This document shows, piece by piece, positions 29,468 through 39,351 of a stretch of 64,000 bases of DNA. Within the stretch, counting starts at the first letter, position 1; every line of letters starts with the position of its first letter. The position numbers were made by a program, and so were the translations under genes. The stretch is from Pseudoduganella armeniaca (GTDB lineage: Bacteria; Pseudomonadota; Gammaproteobacteria; Burkholderiales; Burkholderiaceae_D). The stretch spans positions 6,138,001-6,202,000 of the forward strand of contig NZ_CP028324.1 of NCBI RefSeq assembly GCF_003028855.1, given 5' to 3'. Below the pieces are notes generated by a model. It was not told where the DNA came from. It searched no databases and saw nothing but the letters and a program-made list of their open reading frames with translations.

Positions 29468-30559
29468 ATGACGATCCTCATACATACCATCCCTACCGAT
29501 ATCCATGCGGCCGCCGTACAAGCCGCGCTGCGGCAGAAGGGCGCGTCCAGCCAGACCTGGCATACCGGCGACTTTCCGTCGCATCAGACCGTGAGCTGGA
29601 CGTACCAGCCAGGCCAGCCGCCTAGAATGTCGGTGCGAGACGAATTCGACCGGTTCGACACGACACAGCGGTTCGACACCGTATGGCACAGGCGCATCCG
29701 CGCACCCCAGGAACCGGCGGCCGTCGTGGCGCCGGCTGACCAGCAGTTCGTGGCACGGGAGATCGGCCGCTGGATCTCCACCACGCTGCCGCTGCCGGGC
29801 CAGGATGCCTTCTGGGTCAACGGCTTGCGCGAAAGCGAGTATGCCGACAACAAGCTCGTGCAGCTCGATGCCGCCGTGCGCGTGGGCATGACGATTCCGG
29901 CCACGGTCGCCACCAACGCGCCGGACGAGATTCGCGCATTCATCCGCGCGACCGCGCCCCGCCCCGTCATCTACAAGCCCCTGCGCGGGTACACCTGGAC
30001 ACTGAACGACAAGCAGCTCATTTCCTACACCAAGACCGTCACGGAAGCCGACCTGCCATCGGACGACCTGCTGCGTGCCTGTCCCGGCATCTTCCAGGAA
30101 TATATCGAAAAGGACGTGGAACTGCGGGTGACGATCATGGGTCACCATTGCGTCGCGGTGGCGCTGCAGGCACCGGACAAGGAGGACTGGCGCGTCTCGT
30201 CGGAACGCGACGAACTGACAGCCACCCCGTTCGACCTGGCCCCAGCGGTCCGTGAGCAATGCCTCGCCCTGATGAAAAGGCTCGGCATCGTATTCGGCTG
30301 TATCGACTTCGTCGTGACGCCGCAGGGCGAGTACGTTTTCCTGGAAATTAACGAGATGGGCCAGTTCCTGTGGGTCGAGGATCTCGTTCCCGAAACGCTC
30401 CTGCTCGACGCCTTTACATCGTTCCTGATCGCACGGGACCCCGAGTTTACCTGGCGCCAGCCGGAGCGGCCGCTCCGGCTCGCCGAAATCGGCAACTCGC
30501 CCGATTATCGCCATTTCCTCAAGCTGATCAACCAGCACGTGCCGCGGAGCATCCTGTGA
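29468..30559 (+). CDS. ATP-grasp peptide ligase (graspetide maturase, MvdD/PsnB-like)
   Basis: A 363-residue ATP-grasp enzyme expected to phosphorylate side-chain carboxylates of the precursor core and join them to Ser/Thr or Lys. The N-terminal pre-ATP-grasp domain includes FDTVWHRRI. The nucleotide-binding part includes PVIYKPLRGY and FQEYIEKDVELRV. The metal-binding strand is GEYVFLEINEMGQFLWVEDL, typical of RiPP ATP-grasp ligases. The ATG at 29468 lies just after the hairpin. Its stop overlaps the next start (GTGA). Which bonds it forms cannot be read from sequence. Confidence 0.88.
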   Translation: MTILIHTIPTDIHAAAVQAALRQKGASSQTWHTGDFPSHQTVSWTYQPGQPPRMSVRDEFDRFDTTQRFDTVWHRRIRAPQEPAAVVAPADQQFVAREIGRWISTTLPLPGQDAFWVNGLRESEYADNKLVQLDAAVRVGMTIPATVATNAPDEIRAFIRATAPRPVIYKPLRGYTWTLNDKQLISYTKTVTEADLPSDDLLRACPGIFQEYIEKDVELRVTIMGHHCVAVALQAPDKEDWRVSSERDELTATPFDLAPAVREQCLALMKRLGIVFGCIDFVVTPQGEYVFLEINEMGQFLWVEDLVPETLLLDAFTSFLIARDPEFTWRQPERPLRLAEIGNSPDYRHFLKLINQHVPRSIL

Positions 30560-31173
30560 AAGCCGCACTGGCACTGGCCGCGTCGGTGGGCCTGCTGTGG
30601 CTGGGTTGCGCGGGACCGGGGTGGGCACAGGCCAGCTGCGACACCGTACCGCGGCAACTGGAAACAATGATTGGCGAAGACCAGGCGCTGCGGGCCCGGA
30701 TGAACCGGCAGCAAGGGAGCGATGCCACGCTGGATGCCGAGGTTCTCGCACTCGATGCCCGCAACACCGCCGCGCTGAAAGACATCGTGGCCCGCTGCGG
30801 CTGGCCCGATGCCGCACGCCATGGCGAACCGGCGGCGCATGCCGCCTGGCTGCTGGCGCAACACGCGGATCACGATGTGGAGTTCCAGCTCCAGGCGCTC
30901 GACCTGATCAGGAAGACGGGCCTGCGCGACGCGCTCACGCGCAAGGAGTTTGCTTATCTCACCGACAGGATTGCGCTGAAGCGCAGCGGCAAGCAGGTCT
31001 ACGGCACCCAGCTCAAGGTCGTACCGGCTGGCGTGGTGCTGCCGCCGGAAGAAATCGACAGCATCGCGGCAGTCGACCGGCGACGTGCCGAAGTCGGCCT
31101 TGGCAGCGTGGCCGAGTACCTGCGCATGGCGCGGCAAAAACTCGCACGCGCACGCGCCGGACAGCGCCAGTGA
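30556..31173 (+). CDS. Secreted DUF6624-type protein, last gene of the peptide operon
   Basis: A 205-residue protein starting at a GTG that overlaps the ligase stop (GTGA). The first ~26 residues are a signal peptide (ALALAASVGLLWL, ending GWAQA). The mature part has the DUF6624 pattern: an early EDQALR, then AAWLLAQHADHDVEFQLQAL, FAYLTDRIAL, VYGTQLK and a final VDRRRAEVGLGSV. No catalytic function is established for the family. Translational coupling to the ligase implies a role in making, sensing or resisting the peptide in the periplasm; this is inference. Confidence 0.75.
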   Translation: MKAALALAASVGLLWLGCAGPGWAQASCDTVPRQLETMIGEDQALRARMNRQQGSDATLDAEVLALDARNTAALKDIVARCGWPDAARHGEPAAHAAWLLAQHADHDVEFQLQALDLIRKTGLRDALTRKEFAYLTDRIALKRSGKQVYGTQLKVVPAGVVLPPEEIDSIAAVDRRRAEVGLGSVAEYLRMARQKLARARAGQRQ

Positions 31174-31282
31174 CGCAGGCAAGAGCGCAGCGGCGCAGGT
31201 CGCCGTGTTCCAGCGCCCAGGCGTAGCGCCCGTGATGACAAGTGCGCTGGCGCATGCGCCCGCCGCGCTGCTCAGCCGTGGC

Positions 31283-32779
31283 TCAGGGCCGGTCGTCGAT
31301 GGCGATCTCGCTGGCCGGCTCGCGCACCGGCACCAGTTGCGGCGCCCGAGCGCCGGCGCGGGCCGCGGCCGACACGGGGCAGGTGCCATCGGCGCGCAGC
31401 TGCAACGCCGTGCGCAGCAGCGTCTCATCCAGGCTGCCCAACGGATGGCGCAGGTCGTCGGCCGCCGCGCAGGTGGGCGCGAAACCGTCGGCGTAGTCGC
31501 CGAAGCCCTTGTGGTTGACGCCCTGGTACTGGATCGCGAAATAGGTGCGGCCGCAATTGGTCGCGGGGATGAACGCATAGGGCTTGCCGCAGGTTTGTCC
31601 GCCCACCAGGTGCACGTCGACGTCGGCGCCGCGCAGGCCGTTGACGATCGATTCGCTGGCCGAGCAGGTGCCGGGACCGGCCAGCACGTAGACGCGGCGC
31701 AGGCCGAGATAAGGCAGTTGGGCCGACGCGGGGAACAGGATCGGCTGGTTCGGCTTGGTCTTGTCGTTGGCCAGCGTATGTTCGAACGTCTTGCCCGCCG
31801 CCTGCGGTCCGGCGATCATGTAGGCCACCTTGCTGGCGATGCTGAGCAGGCCGCCGCCGTTGTAGCGCAGGTCCAGCACCAGATCCTTGACGCCGGCGTC
31901 GCGCAGGCTGGCGAATGCCGCCGTCAGCGGCGCCTCGGCCCCCGCCACGTGGGCGCCGAACGTCAGGTAGCCCACCGGCCCGGTGGCGCTCTGCAGCACG
32001 GTCGTATTCTGGACCGGCGCGATCGCCAGCTTGACCGCCGTCAGCCGTGCCTCGACGGTGTCGCCGTCGGCACGCCGTACCGTCAATTGGTGGCTGGCCC
32101 CGGCCGTGGCGGGAGACAGCGCCGCATTCAACGCGGCGATGCTTGCCGCATCGGTCGCGCCAGCGAAGTCGATGCCATCGACCGTCAGCAGACGGTCGCC
32201 GCGGCGCAGCCCCGCCAGGGCGGCGGGCGAGCCCGGCTCCACCGCCGCGATACGCCAGTCTCGCACGCCATCGGCAGTACTGCGCAGCCAGGTGAGGCCA
32301 TAACCGGTCTGCCCGCCACGTGACAGCTCGGCCCAGCGTGCCTCGGTATAACTGAAGTGGTATTGGTCTTTCGGTTTGCCGGATGCGGTGGTCAGCGGCG
32401 TCTTCATCGCGTCGAAGTAGCTCACTGCGGTGGCGTAGGCCGCCAGGTCGAGCGCGGGCAATTCGCGGTACCACAGGTAGCTCTCGCCCAGCCAGGCGCG
32501 CAGGAAGCGCTTTTCGTCGTCGACCGTCCCCGCCTGCGGGCTGTCCGGCGGCGCGTCCGCGCAGTGCTGGCGGTATTTGCCGATTTCCTCGATGGCCGTC
32601 AAGGGCGGCGGTACCGGCGGCTGTGCCGGGTCGACGGGGGGAACGATGACGGGCTGCTCGGGGACGATGGGCGGCGGCTCGACGGGACGAATGCCCCCGC
32701 TCTGGGCCGGGTCATCGCCGCCGCAACCGGCCAGCGCCGCCAGCATGGCGGCGCCCAGGGCGGTGGTAAGAAGTTTCAT
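31283..32779 (-). CDS. S41-family (C-terminal processing type) peptidase lipoprotein
   Basis: A 498-residue exported serine peptidase. The lipobox LAALAGC puts the lipidated Cys at residue 19, and a Pro-rich spacer follows (about 30-65). A PDZ domain contains AAVEPGSPAALAGLRRGDRL. In the S41 domain, LVLDLRYNGGG is typical, the nucleophile is the Ser in GTCSASE and the general base Lys is in GGQTCGKP. The start is the ATG at 32779. It converges on the peptide operon; proteolysis of its product is possible but unsupported. Confidence 0.87.
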   Translation of the reverse strand: MKLLTTALGAAMLAALAGCGGDDPAQSGGIRPVEPPPIVPEQPVIVPPVDPAQPPVPPPLTAIEEIGKYRQHCADAPPDSPQAGTVDDEKRFLRAWLGESYLWYRELPALDLAAYATAVSYFDAMKTPLTTASGKPKDQYHFSYTEARWAELSRGGQTGYGLTWLRSTADGVRDWRIAAVEPGSPAALAGLRRGDRLLTVDGIDFAGATDAASIAALNAALSPATAGASHQLTVRRADGDTVEARLTAVKLAIAPVQNTTVLQSATGPVGYLTFGAHVAGAEAPLTAAFASLRDAGVKDLVLDLRYNGGGLLSIASKVAYMIAGPQAAGKTFEHTLANDKTKPNQPILFPASAQLPYLGLRRVYVLAGPGTCSASESIVNGLRGADVDVHLVGGQTCGKPYAFIPATNCGRTYFAIQYQGVNHKGFGDYADGFAPTCAAADDLRHPLGSLDETLLRTALQLRADGTCPVSAAARAGARAPQLVPVREPASEIAIDDRP

Positions 32780-32814
32780 GGCACGGGATTTTACGCCAGT
32801 CGGCATAAACTCCG

Positions 32815-32863
32815 GGGGACAGGCACCGTCTCCAGGTCGAGACCTGGAGACGGTGCCTGCCCG
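32815..32863. repeat. Long perfect hairpin of the GGGACAGGCACCG type
   Basis: A 19-bp perfect stem (32820-32838 against 32841-32859) is extended by GGG/CCC beyond one mismatch. It lies between two minus-strand genes. The base GGGACAGGCACCG is shared with the element at 45150-45202, but the tip differs. Confidence 0.75.
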
Positions 32864-32878
32864 CGGCGTCACGGCGTA

Positions 32879-35800
32879 TCAGGCCGCGTGCGGGGTGGCA
32901 GCCGGCGCGTTGAAGCTCGCCAGCAGCGCGGCCTCCTTCTGCTTGGCCGCCTTCAGGTGACGCTCCTTGACGTGGCCGTAGCCGCGGATGTCCTCCGGAA
33001 TGCGCGCGATCGCCACCGCCGTCGCCAGGTTGTCGGCGGTCAGGCGCGGCAGCAAGCCGGCAATCGTGTCGCGGTACGCCCCGATCAGCGAGCGCTCCAT
33101 CTTGCGCTCGGCGGTGTAGCCGAACACGTCGAGCGCCGTGCCGCGCAGGCCCTTCAGCTTGGCCAGCACCTTGAACGCCTGCAGCATCCACGGGCCGAAC
33201 TCCTGCTTGACCAGGTGGCCGTCCTTGTCATGCTTGGCCAGGAGCGGCGGCGCCAGGTGGAACTTGACCTTGTAGTCGCCTTCGAACATGCCTTCGATCT
33301 TCTGGCGGAAGGCCGGGTCGGTGTGCAGGCGCGCCACCTCGTACTCGTCCTTGTACGCCATCAGCTTGTACAGGTAGCGTGCCACGGCTTCCGTCAGCTT
33401 TAGCTGCTTCGGATTCAGGCGGCTTTCGGCGGCGCGCACCGTGTCCACGAATGCGCGGTACTGCTGCGCATAGGCGACGTTCTGGTAAGCCGTCAGCAGC
33501 TCGATGCGGCGCGTGACGATTTCGTCCAGCGTTTGCGAGCGCTTGAACTCGATCACCTGGGCCGGGGCCGTCATCTTCGTCACGGCATTCAGGTCCACGG
33601 CCGCGTAGCGACCCCAGTTGAACGCGGCCTTGTTGAAGCCCACCGACACGCCATTCAGTTCGATGGCCTTCATCAGCGCGGCCTCCGACAGCGGCACGTG
33701 GCCCTTCTGGAACGAGTAGCCCAGCATGAACATATTGGTCGCGATCGAGTCGCCCATCAGGGCCGTGGCGATGCGGCCGGCATCGACGAACTCGACCCGG
33801 TCGGCGCCGCAGGCGCGCAGGATCTCGCCCTGCGACGACTCGCCGGGGAACTGCCAGTCCGGATTCTTGACGAAGGCCGCGGTGGTGGCGCCCGTCGAGT
33901 TGATCGCGGCCCAGGTACGGCCCTCGCCCATGCGCGACAAGGCGTCACGGCTGGCCGTGACGATCTGGTCGCAGCCGATCACCAGGTCGGCGCTGCCGGT
34001 GCCCACGCGGGTGGAATGCAGGTCGCCCTGGTTGTCGGCCAGGCGCACGTGCGACATGACCGGGCCGCCCTTCTGCGCCAGGCCGCTCATGTCCAGCACG
34101 ACGGCGCCCTTGCCTTCCACGTGCGCGGCCATCGCCAGGATCTGGCCGACGGTGACGACACCTGTGCCGCCGATGCCGGTAACCAGGATGCCGTAGGGCG
34201 TGGCGGTGGACGGCAGCGTCGGCGCCGGCAGCGCCGGCACCTCGGCATTGCTGCCGGCAGCAGCCTTCTTCGGCTTCTTCAGCTGGCCGCCCTCGACGGT
34301 GACGAAGCTGGGGCAGAAGCCGGAGACGCAGGAGTAGTCCTTGTTGCAGCTGGACTGGTTGATCTGGCGCTTGCGGCCCAGCTCCGTTTCCAGCGGCTCC
34401 ACCGACAAGCAGTTCGACTGCACCGAGCAGTCGCCGCAGCCTTCGCACACGGCCTCGTTGATGACGGCGCGCTTGGCCGGGTCCGGGAACTCGTTGCGTT
34501 TGCGGCGGCGGCGCTTCTCGGAAGCGCAGGTCTGGTCGTAGATCATGGCCGACACGCCCGGCTTGTCGCGCAGTTCCTTCTGCACGTCCATCAGCTCGGA
34601 GCGGTGGCGCACCGTGACACCAGGCGCCCAGGCGTAATCGTCCGGGTACTTGTCCGGATCATCGGTGACGACGATGATCGGCGTGACGCCTTCGGCGGCG
34701 ATCTGGCGCGAGATCATGCCCGGGTCGAGCGGGCCGTCCACGTTCTGGCCGCCCGTCATCGCGACGGCGTCGTTGTACAGGATCTTGTAGGTGATGTTGA
34801 CCTTGGCCGCCACCGCCGCCCGGATCGCCAGGATGCCGGAGTGGAAGTAGGTGCCGTCGCCCAGGTTGGTGAAGACGTGCTTCTCGTTGGTGAACGGTGC
34901 CTGGCCCACCCACGTGACGCCTTCCGCGCCCATGTGCGTGAAGGTGGACGTCTCGCGGTCCATCCACAGTACCATGTAGTGGCAACCGATGCCGGCCAGC
35001 GCGCGCGAGCCTTCCGGCACCTTGGTCGACGTGTTGTGCGGGCAGCCGGAGCAGAAGAACGGCGTGCGGTCGGTCTGCGGGTTCGGTTTCGCCGGCACCG
35101 ATTTCAGCACCAGCTCCTTCGCTTCCAGGAAGGCGATACGTTCCTTCACGCGCGCCGCCACCGGGTGGCCGTCGCAGTAGTGCGAGATGCGGCTGGCGAT
35201 CGCCCGGGCGATCTGGGCCGGGTTCAGTTCGTAGGTGGCGGGCAGCAGCCAGTCGCCGTGGCCGCTGCGGTGTTTATTCGACCATTCGCCGGTGTCGTCG
35301 AACTTGCCGACTACGCGCGGGCGCTCGCTGTCGGGCAGGTTGTACAGCTCTTCCTTCAGCGCGTATTCGAGAATTTGCCGCTTTTCCTCGACGACGATGA
35401 TCTCGTCCAGGCCGCGCGCGAATTCGTGCACGCCGTCCGCTTCCAGCGGCCAGGTCATGCCGATCTTGTACAGGCGGATGCCGATGTCGGCGGCGGCCTG
35501 CTCGTCGATACCCAGGTCGGCCAGCGCCTGGCGTGTGTCCAGGTAGGATTTGCCGGCCGTGATGATGCCGATCTTCGGCTTCGGGCTGTCCCAGATGATC
35601 TTGTTGAGCTTGTTGGCGCGCGCATAGGCCAGCGCGGCATACCATTTATAGCTGTTCATCCGCACTTCCTGGTCCAGCACCGCATCGGGCCAGCGGATGT
35701 TCAGGCCACCAGGCGGCAGCTCGAAGTCGTCCGGCATGGCGATCTGCACGCGGTCCGGATCGAAGTCGACGACGGCGCCCGACTCGATGATGTCGGTCAC

Positions 35801-36436
35801 GCACTTCATCGCCACCCACAGGCCGGTGTAGCGGCTCATCGCCCAGCCGTGCAGGCCGTAGTCGATGTATTCCTGCACGGAGGACGGGTACAGCACCGGG
35901 ATGCCGCAGGCGGCCAGGATGTGATCGGACTGGTGCGCGGTGGAGGAGGATTTGGCGGCGTGGTCGTCGCCGGCCAGCACCAGCACGCCGCCATGCTTGG
36001 CCGAGCCGGCATTATTCGCGTGCTTGAAGACGTCGCCGCAGCGGTCCACGCCGGGGCCCTTGCCGTACCACATGGAGAAGACGCCGTCGTATTTGGCGTC
36101 CTGGAACAGATTCGTTTGCTGGGTGCCCCAGACGGCGGTGGCCGCGAGGTCTTCGTTCATCCCCGGATGGAACTTGACGTGGTGGGCTTCGAGGTGCTTC
36201 TTGGCCTTCATCGCCGTCATGTCGACGCTGGTCACGGGGGAACCGCGGTAGCCGGTAATGTAGCCGGCGGTGTTCAGGCCGGCCTTGAGGTCGCGTTCGC
36301 GCTGCATCATCGGCAGGCGGATCAGCGCCTGCGTGCCGGTCATGAAGGCGCGGCCGCGTTCGAGCGTCCATTTGTCGTCCAGGGTAATGTCGTGTGCGGG
36401 CGCGCCTAGCTCCGTACCCTTGTGAGGTGCGTTCAT
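32879..36436 (-). CDS. Fused indolepyruvate ferredoxin oxidoreductase (IorA-IorB)
   Basis: An 1185-residue enzyme that decarboxylates aryl pyruvates from aromatic amino acids to aryl-acetyl-CoA with a reduced electron carrier. The start is the ATG at 36436 (MNAPHKGTELGAPAHD); the longer open frame overlaps hpd and is not used. The IorA-like part has GDGTYFHSGILAIR for thiamine diphosphate and two 4Fe-4S-type cysteine clusters, CEGCGDCSVQSNC and CNKDYSCVSGFC. The IorB-like part starts near GILVTGIGGTGVVTVGQIL. The neighbouring HPPD and Lrp regulator fit tyrosine/phenylalanine breakdown. Confidence 0.92.
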   Translation of the reverse strand: MNAPHKGTELGAPAHDITLDDKWTLERGRAFMTGTQALIRLPMMQRERDLKAGLNTAGYITGYRGSPVTSVDMTAMKAKKHLEAHHVKFHPGMNEDLAATAVWGTQQTNLFQDAKYDGVFSMWYGKGPGVDRCGDVFKHANNAGSAKHGGVLVLAGDDHAAKSSSTAHQSDHILAACGIPVLYPSSVQEYIDYGLHGWAMSRYTGLWVAMKCVTDIIESGAVVDFDPDRVQIAMPDDFELPPGGLNIRWPDAVLDQEVRMNSYKWYAALAYARANKLNKIIWDSPKPKIGIITAGKSYLDTRQALADLGIDEQAAADIGIRLYKIGMTWPLEADGVHEFARGLDEIIVVEEKRQILEYALKEELYNLPDSERPRVVGKFDDTGEWSNKHRSGHGDWLLPATYELNPAQIARAIASRISHYCDGHPVAARVKERIAFLEAKELVLKSVPAKPNPQTDRTPFFCSGCPHNTSTKVPEGSRALAGIGCHYMVLWMDRETSTFTHMGAEGVTWVGQAPFTNEKHVFTNLGDGTYFHSGILAIRAAVAAKVNITYKILYNDAVAMTGGQNVDGPLDPGMISRQIAAEGVTPIIVVTDDPDKYPDDYAWAPGVTVRHRSELMDVQKELRDKPGVSAMIYDQTCASEKRRRRKRNEFPDPAKRAVINEAVCEGCGDCSVQSNCLSVEPLETELGRKRQINQSSCNKDYSCVSGFCPSFVTVEGGQLKKPKKAAAGSNAEVPALPAPTLPSTATPYGILVTGIGGTGVVTVGQILAMAAHVEGKGAVVLDMSGLAQKGGPVMSHVRLADNQGDLHSTRVGTGSADLVIGCDQIVTASRDALSRMGEGRTWAAINSTGATTAAFVKNPDWQFPGESSQGEILRACGADRVEFVDAGRIATALMGDSIATNMFMLGYSFQKGHVPLSEAALMKAIELNGVSVGFNKAAFNWGRYAAVDLNAVTKMTAPAQVIEFKRSQTLDEIVTRRIELLTAYQNVAYAQQYRAFVDTVRAAESRLNPKQLKLTEAVARYLYKLMAYKDEYEVARLHTDPAFRQKIEGMFEGDYKVKFHLAPPLLAKHDKDGHLVKQEFGPWMLQAFKVLAKLKGLRGTALDVFGYTAERKMERSLIGAYRDTIAGLLPRLTADNLATAVAIARIPEDIRGYGHVKERHLKAAKQKEAALLASFNAPAATPHAA

Positions 36437-36470
36437 GGGGTTTGTCTCCAATATTTTCTTCAAAGTGCCA

Positions 36471-36506
36471 AAGCCGGCGCCCCTTCTGACGAGGGGCTGC
36501 CGGCTT
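36471..36506. other. Hairpin downstream of hpd
   Basis: AAGCCGGC (36471-36478) pairs with GCCGGCTT (36499-36506), with an inner CCCCTT/GAGGGG stem. The T run follows only on the plus strand, opposite to both flanking genes, so a terminator role for hpd is doubtful. Confidence 0.45.
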
Positions 36507-36526
36507 GTTTTTGCTGCTGTAAAACC

Positions 36527-36555
36527 AGGGACAGTCCCCTGCGGGGACAGTCCCT
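36527..36555. repeat. GGGACAGTCCC palindrome
   Basis: AGGGACAGTCCCC and GGGGACAGTCCCT face each other around three bases, pairing except for one central A-A. It is the same design as the REPIN arms near 11224-11317 and ends about 10 bases from the hpd stop. Confidence 0.65.
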
Positions 36556-36564
36556 TGATGTATC

Positions 36565-37695
<1,131 letters not shown>

Positions 37696-37822
37696 GTGCG
37701 TCTCCTATATCAGAATGACGCACAGTATAGACCTCGTTTGAAAGAATTAAATTGCAAACAATTCCCAAGGATAGGGCTTTTGAGCAATAATATTGCGATA
37801 ACAAGCATTCAAAGAGGGATTT

Positions 37823-38344
37823 ATGACCAAGATCGCGCTCGACAAAACCGACCGCAAAATTCTCGGCATCTTGCAGGCCGACGGCCGCCTGTCGAACCAG
37901 GACGTGGCCGAGCAGGTCAGCCTGTCGCCGTCGCCGTGCCTGCGCCGCATCAAGCGCCTGGAAGAGGAAGGCGTCATCCGCCAATACGTCGCGCTGCTGG
38001 ACCCGGACAAGATCGGCCTGGGCCTGCTGGCCTACGTCAACGTGCGCCTGGAAAAGCACAGCGACGCCGCGGCGCACAGCAATGCGCGCGCCCTGGGCGC
38101 CCTGCCCGGCACGGCGTCGCCGCGCGAGGACTTTGCCGTCGCCGTCGAGCAGTGGCCGGAAGTGGTGGCCTGCTACGCGATGACGGGCGAGATGGACTAC
38201 CTGCTGCGCGTGCACGTGGAAGACATGGACCACTTCTCGCGCTTCATGATGGCGACCCTGCTGCGTCATCCGGCCGTGCTGGACGTGAAGTCGAGCTTTG
38301 CGCTGCAGCGCATCAAGGACACCACGGCGCTGCCGCTGGTGTAA
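37823..38344 (+). CDS. Lrp/AsnC-family transcriptional regulator
   Basis: A 173-residue regulator. The N-terminal winged helix (LDKTDRKILGILQADGRLSN, then LSPSPCLRRIKRLEEEGVI) is classical. The C-terminal ligand-binding domain includes ACYAMTGEMDYLLRVHVEDM. An insertion of about 15 residues precedes this part (AAAHSNARALGALPGTA). It diverges from hpd over a 127-base AT-rich gap and probably controls hpd and the downstream oxidoreductase in response to an aromatic amino acid. Confidence 0.92.
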   Translation: MTKIALDKTDRKILGILQADGRLSNQDVAEQVSLSPSPCLRRIKRLEEEGVIRQYVALLDPDKIGLGLLAYVNVRLEKHSDAAAHSNARALGALPGTASPREDFAVAVEQWPEVVACYAMTGEMDYLLRVHVEDMDHFSRFMMATLLRHPAVLDVKSSFALQRIKDTTALPLV

Positions 38345-38351
38345 GGCTGTG

Positions 38352-39290
38352 TCAGTGCCGCGCTGCGCCGGCCTCCACCAGGAAGTCGGCGAAATGGCGC
38401 GTCATGGGCAAGCCAGCCAGGGGCTCGAGGAACAGGAACTGGCCCTGCGGGTTCACTTCGAGCCAGACGAATTCACCGTTGGGGGCCTGTTTCAGGTCGA
38501 CGATGCCCATCTTCAGGTCCAGCGCGTCGAGCACCTGCCGTACCTGCGCGTGCAAGGCTGCCGGCACGTCCCACGCAGTGACGGGCACCGACAGGTCGGC
38601 GCGCCAGTCCAGCGCATCGGTATCGATCGCCGCGGCCCATGAGCGCTCGCCGAAACAGTTGAGCCGGATGTGGCGACAGCCGGGAATGTATTCCTGGTAG
38701 ACGGCGGGACAGGCCGCAAACGACGCCTCGTCGATGGCTGCCGGGTCGTCCAGGAAGCGGGTGAACAGCAGCGGCTCCGCCACCCCGACCACCGGTTTGA
38801 CGATGACTCTGCCGTTGGCCGCGCGGTACAGGTCCAGCACGTCCTGGCGTCGCTGCGTGACAACCGTGCGCGGCACGCGGAAACCGTGCCGGCTGGCGAC
38901 GGCCAATTGCAGGAACTTGTCGGCAGCGCGCACCGTGGCGGCCGGCGACGACACCCAGGTACCATCGAAGCCGGCGGAAAACATGCCCATCATCGTACCG
39001 CGGCATTCGACGTCGATCAGCGCATGGTGCTCGCCTGGCGTGGCCGCGTGTTGCTGCTTCGGCTGGGGGCGGCGCCACCAGATGGCGCCGACGTCGGCCA
39101 GGTCGATGGGATCGCCATCACGGCAGCGCAGGCTGACCAGCGCGCGGCCCGAGTCGAACCGCCACGAGATGGCGGGAGAATTGGCAATCAGGTCGGTTTC
39201 GAACAGGGCGCACGGCTGGCCGCGCGCGTGCAGTTCGCGCTGGACCATCAGCGCATGCAAGTCGTCCTTGCCGGTCACGATCAGTATCAT
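38352..39290 (-). CDS. Second ATP-grasp peptide ligase (MvdD-like)
   Basis: A 312-residue ATP-grasp protein. The N-terminal MILIVTGKDDLHALMVQREL, then VGAIWWRRPQP, match the pre-ATP-grasp region of microviridin-type ligases. Further motifs are ADKFLQLAVASRHGFRVPRT, GRVIVKPVVG, YQEYIPGCRHIRLN and the metal-binding GEFVWLEVNPQGQFLFLEPL. It is more typical of the family than the 29468 ligase and differs clearly from it. A Cys-rich short gene lies 61 bases upstream on the same strand. No exporter or protease is adjacent. It ends 8 bases from the convergent Lrp gene. Confidence 0.82.
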   Translation of the reverse strand: MILIVTGKDDLHALMVQRELHARGQPCALFETDLIANSPAISWRFDSGRALVSLRCRDGDPIDLADVGAIWWRRPQPKQQHAATPGEHHALIDVECRGTMMGMFSAGFDGTWVSSPAATVRAADKFLQLAVASRHGFRVPRTVVTQRRQDVLDLYRAANGRVIVKPVVGVAEPLLFTRFLDDPAAIDEASFAACPAVYQEYIPGCRHIRLNCFGERSWAAAIDTDALDWRADLSVPVTAWDVPAALHAQVRQVLDALDLKMGIVDLKQAPNGEFVWLEVNPQGQFLFLEPLAGLPMTRHFADFLVEAGAARH

Positions 39291-39307
39291 GGGTGCGGAC
39301 CTTCTGT

Positions 39308-39329
39308 GCGTAGCGCCGTGGCGCTACGC
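39308..39329 (-). terminator. Hairpin between second precursor and its ATP-grasp gene
   Basis: A perfect 9-bp stem GCGTAGCGC/GCGCTACGC with a 4-base loop lies between the precursor stop (39352) and the ligase start (39290). No T run follows, so it may act as an mRNA stabiliser or processing barrier rather than a true terminator. The placement matches the hairpin in the 29 kb locus. Confidence 0.55.
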
Positions 39330-39351
39330 GGTGGAGAAAATGCGGCTGGCG

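Noticed and set aside
33533..36409. A 958-codon plus-strand open frame opposite the indolepyruvate oxidoreductase
   Set aside because: No motifs and His/Arg/Val-rich composition; the minus-strand gene has all its cofactor motifs.
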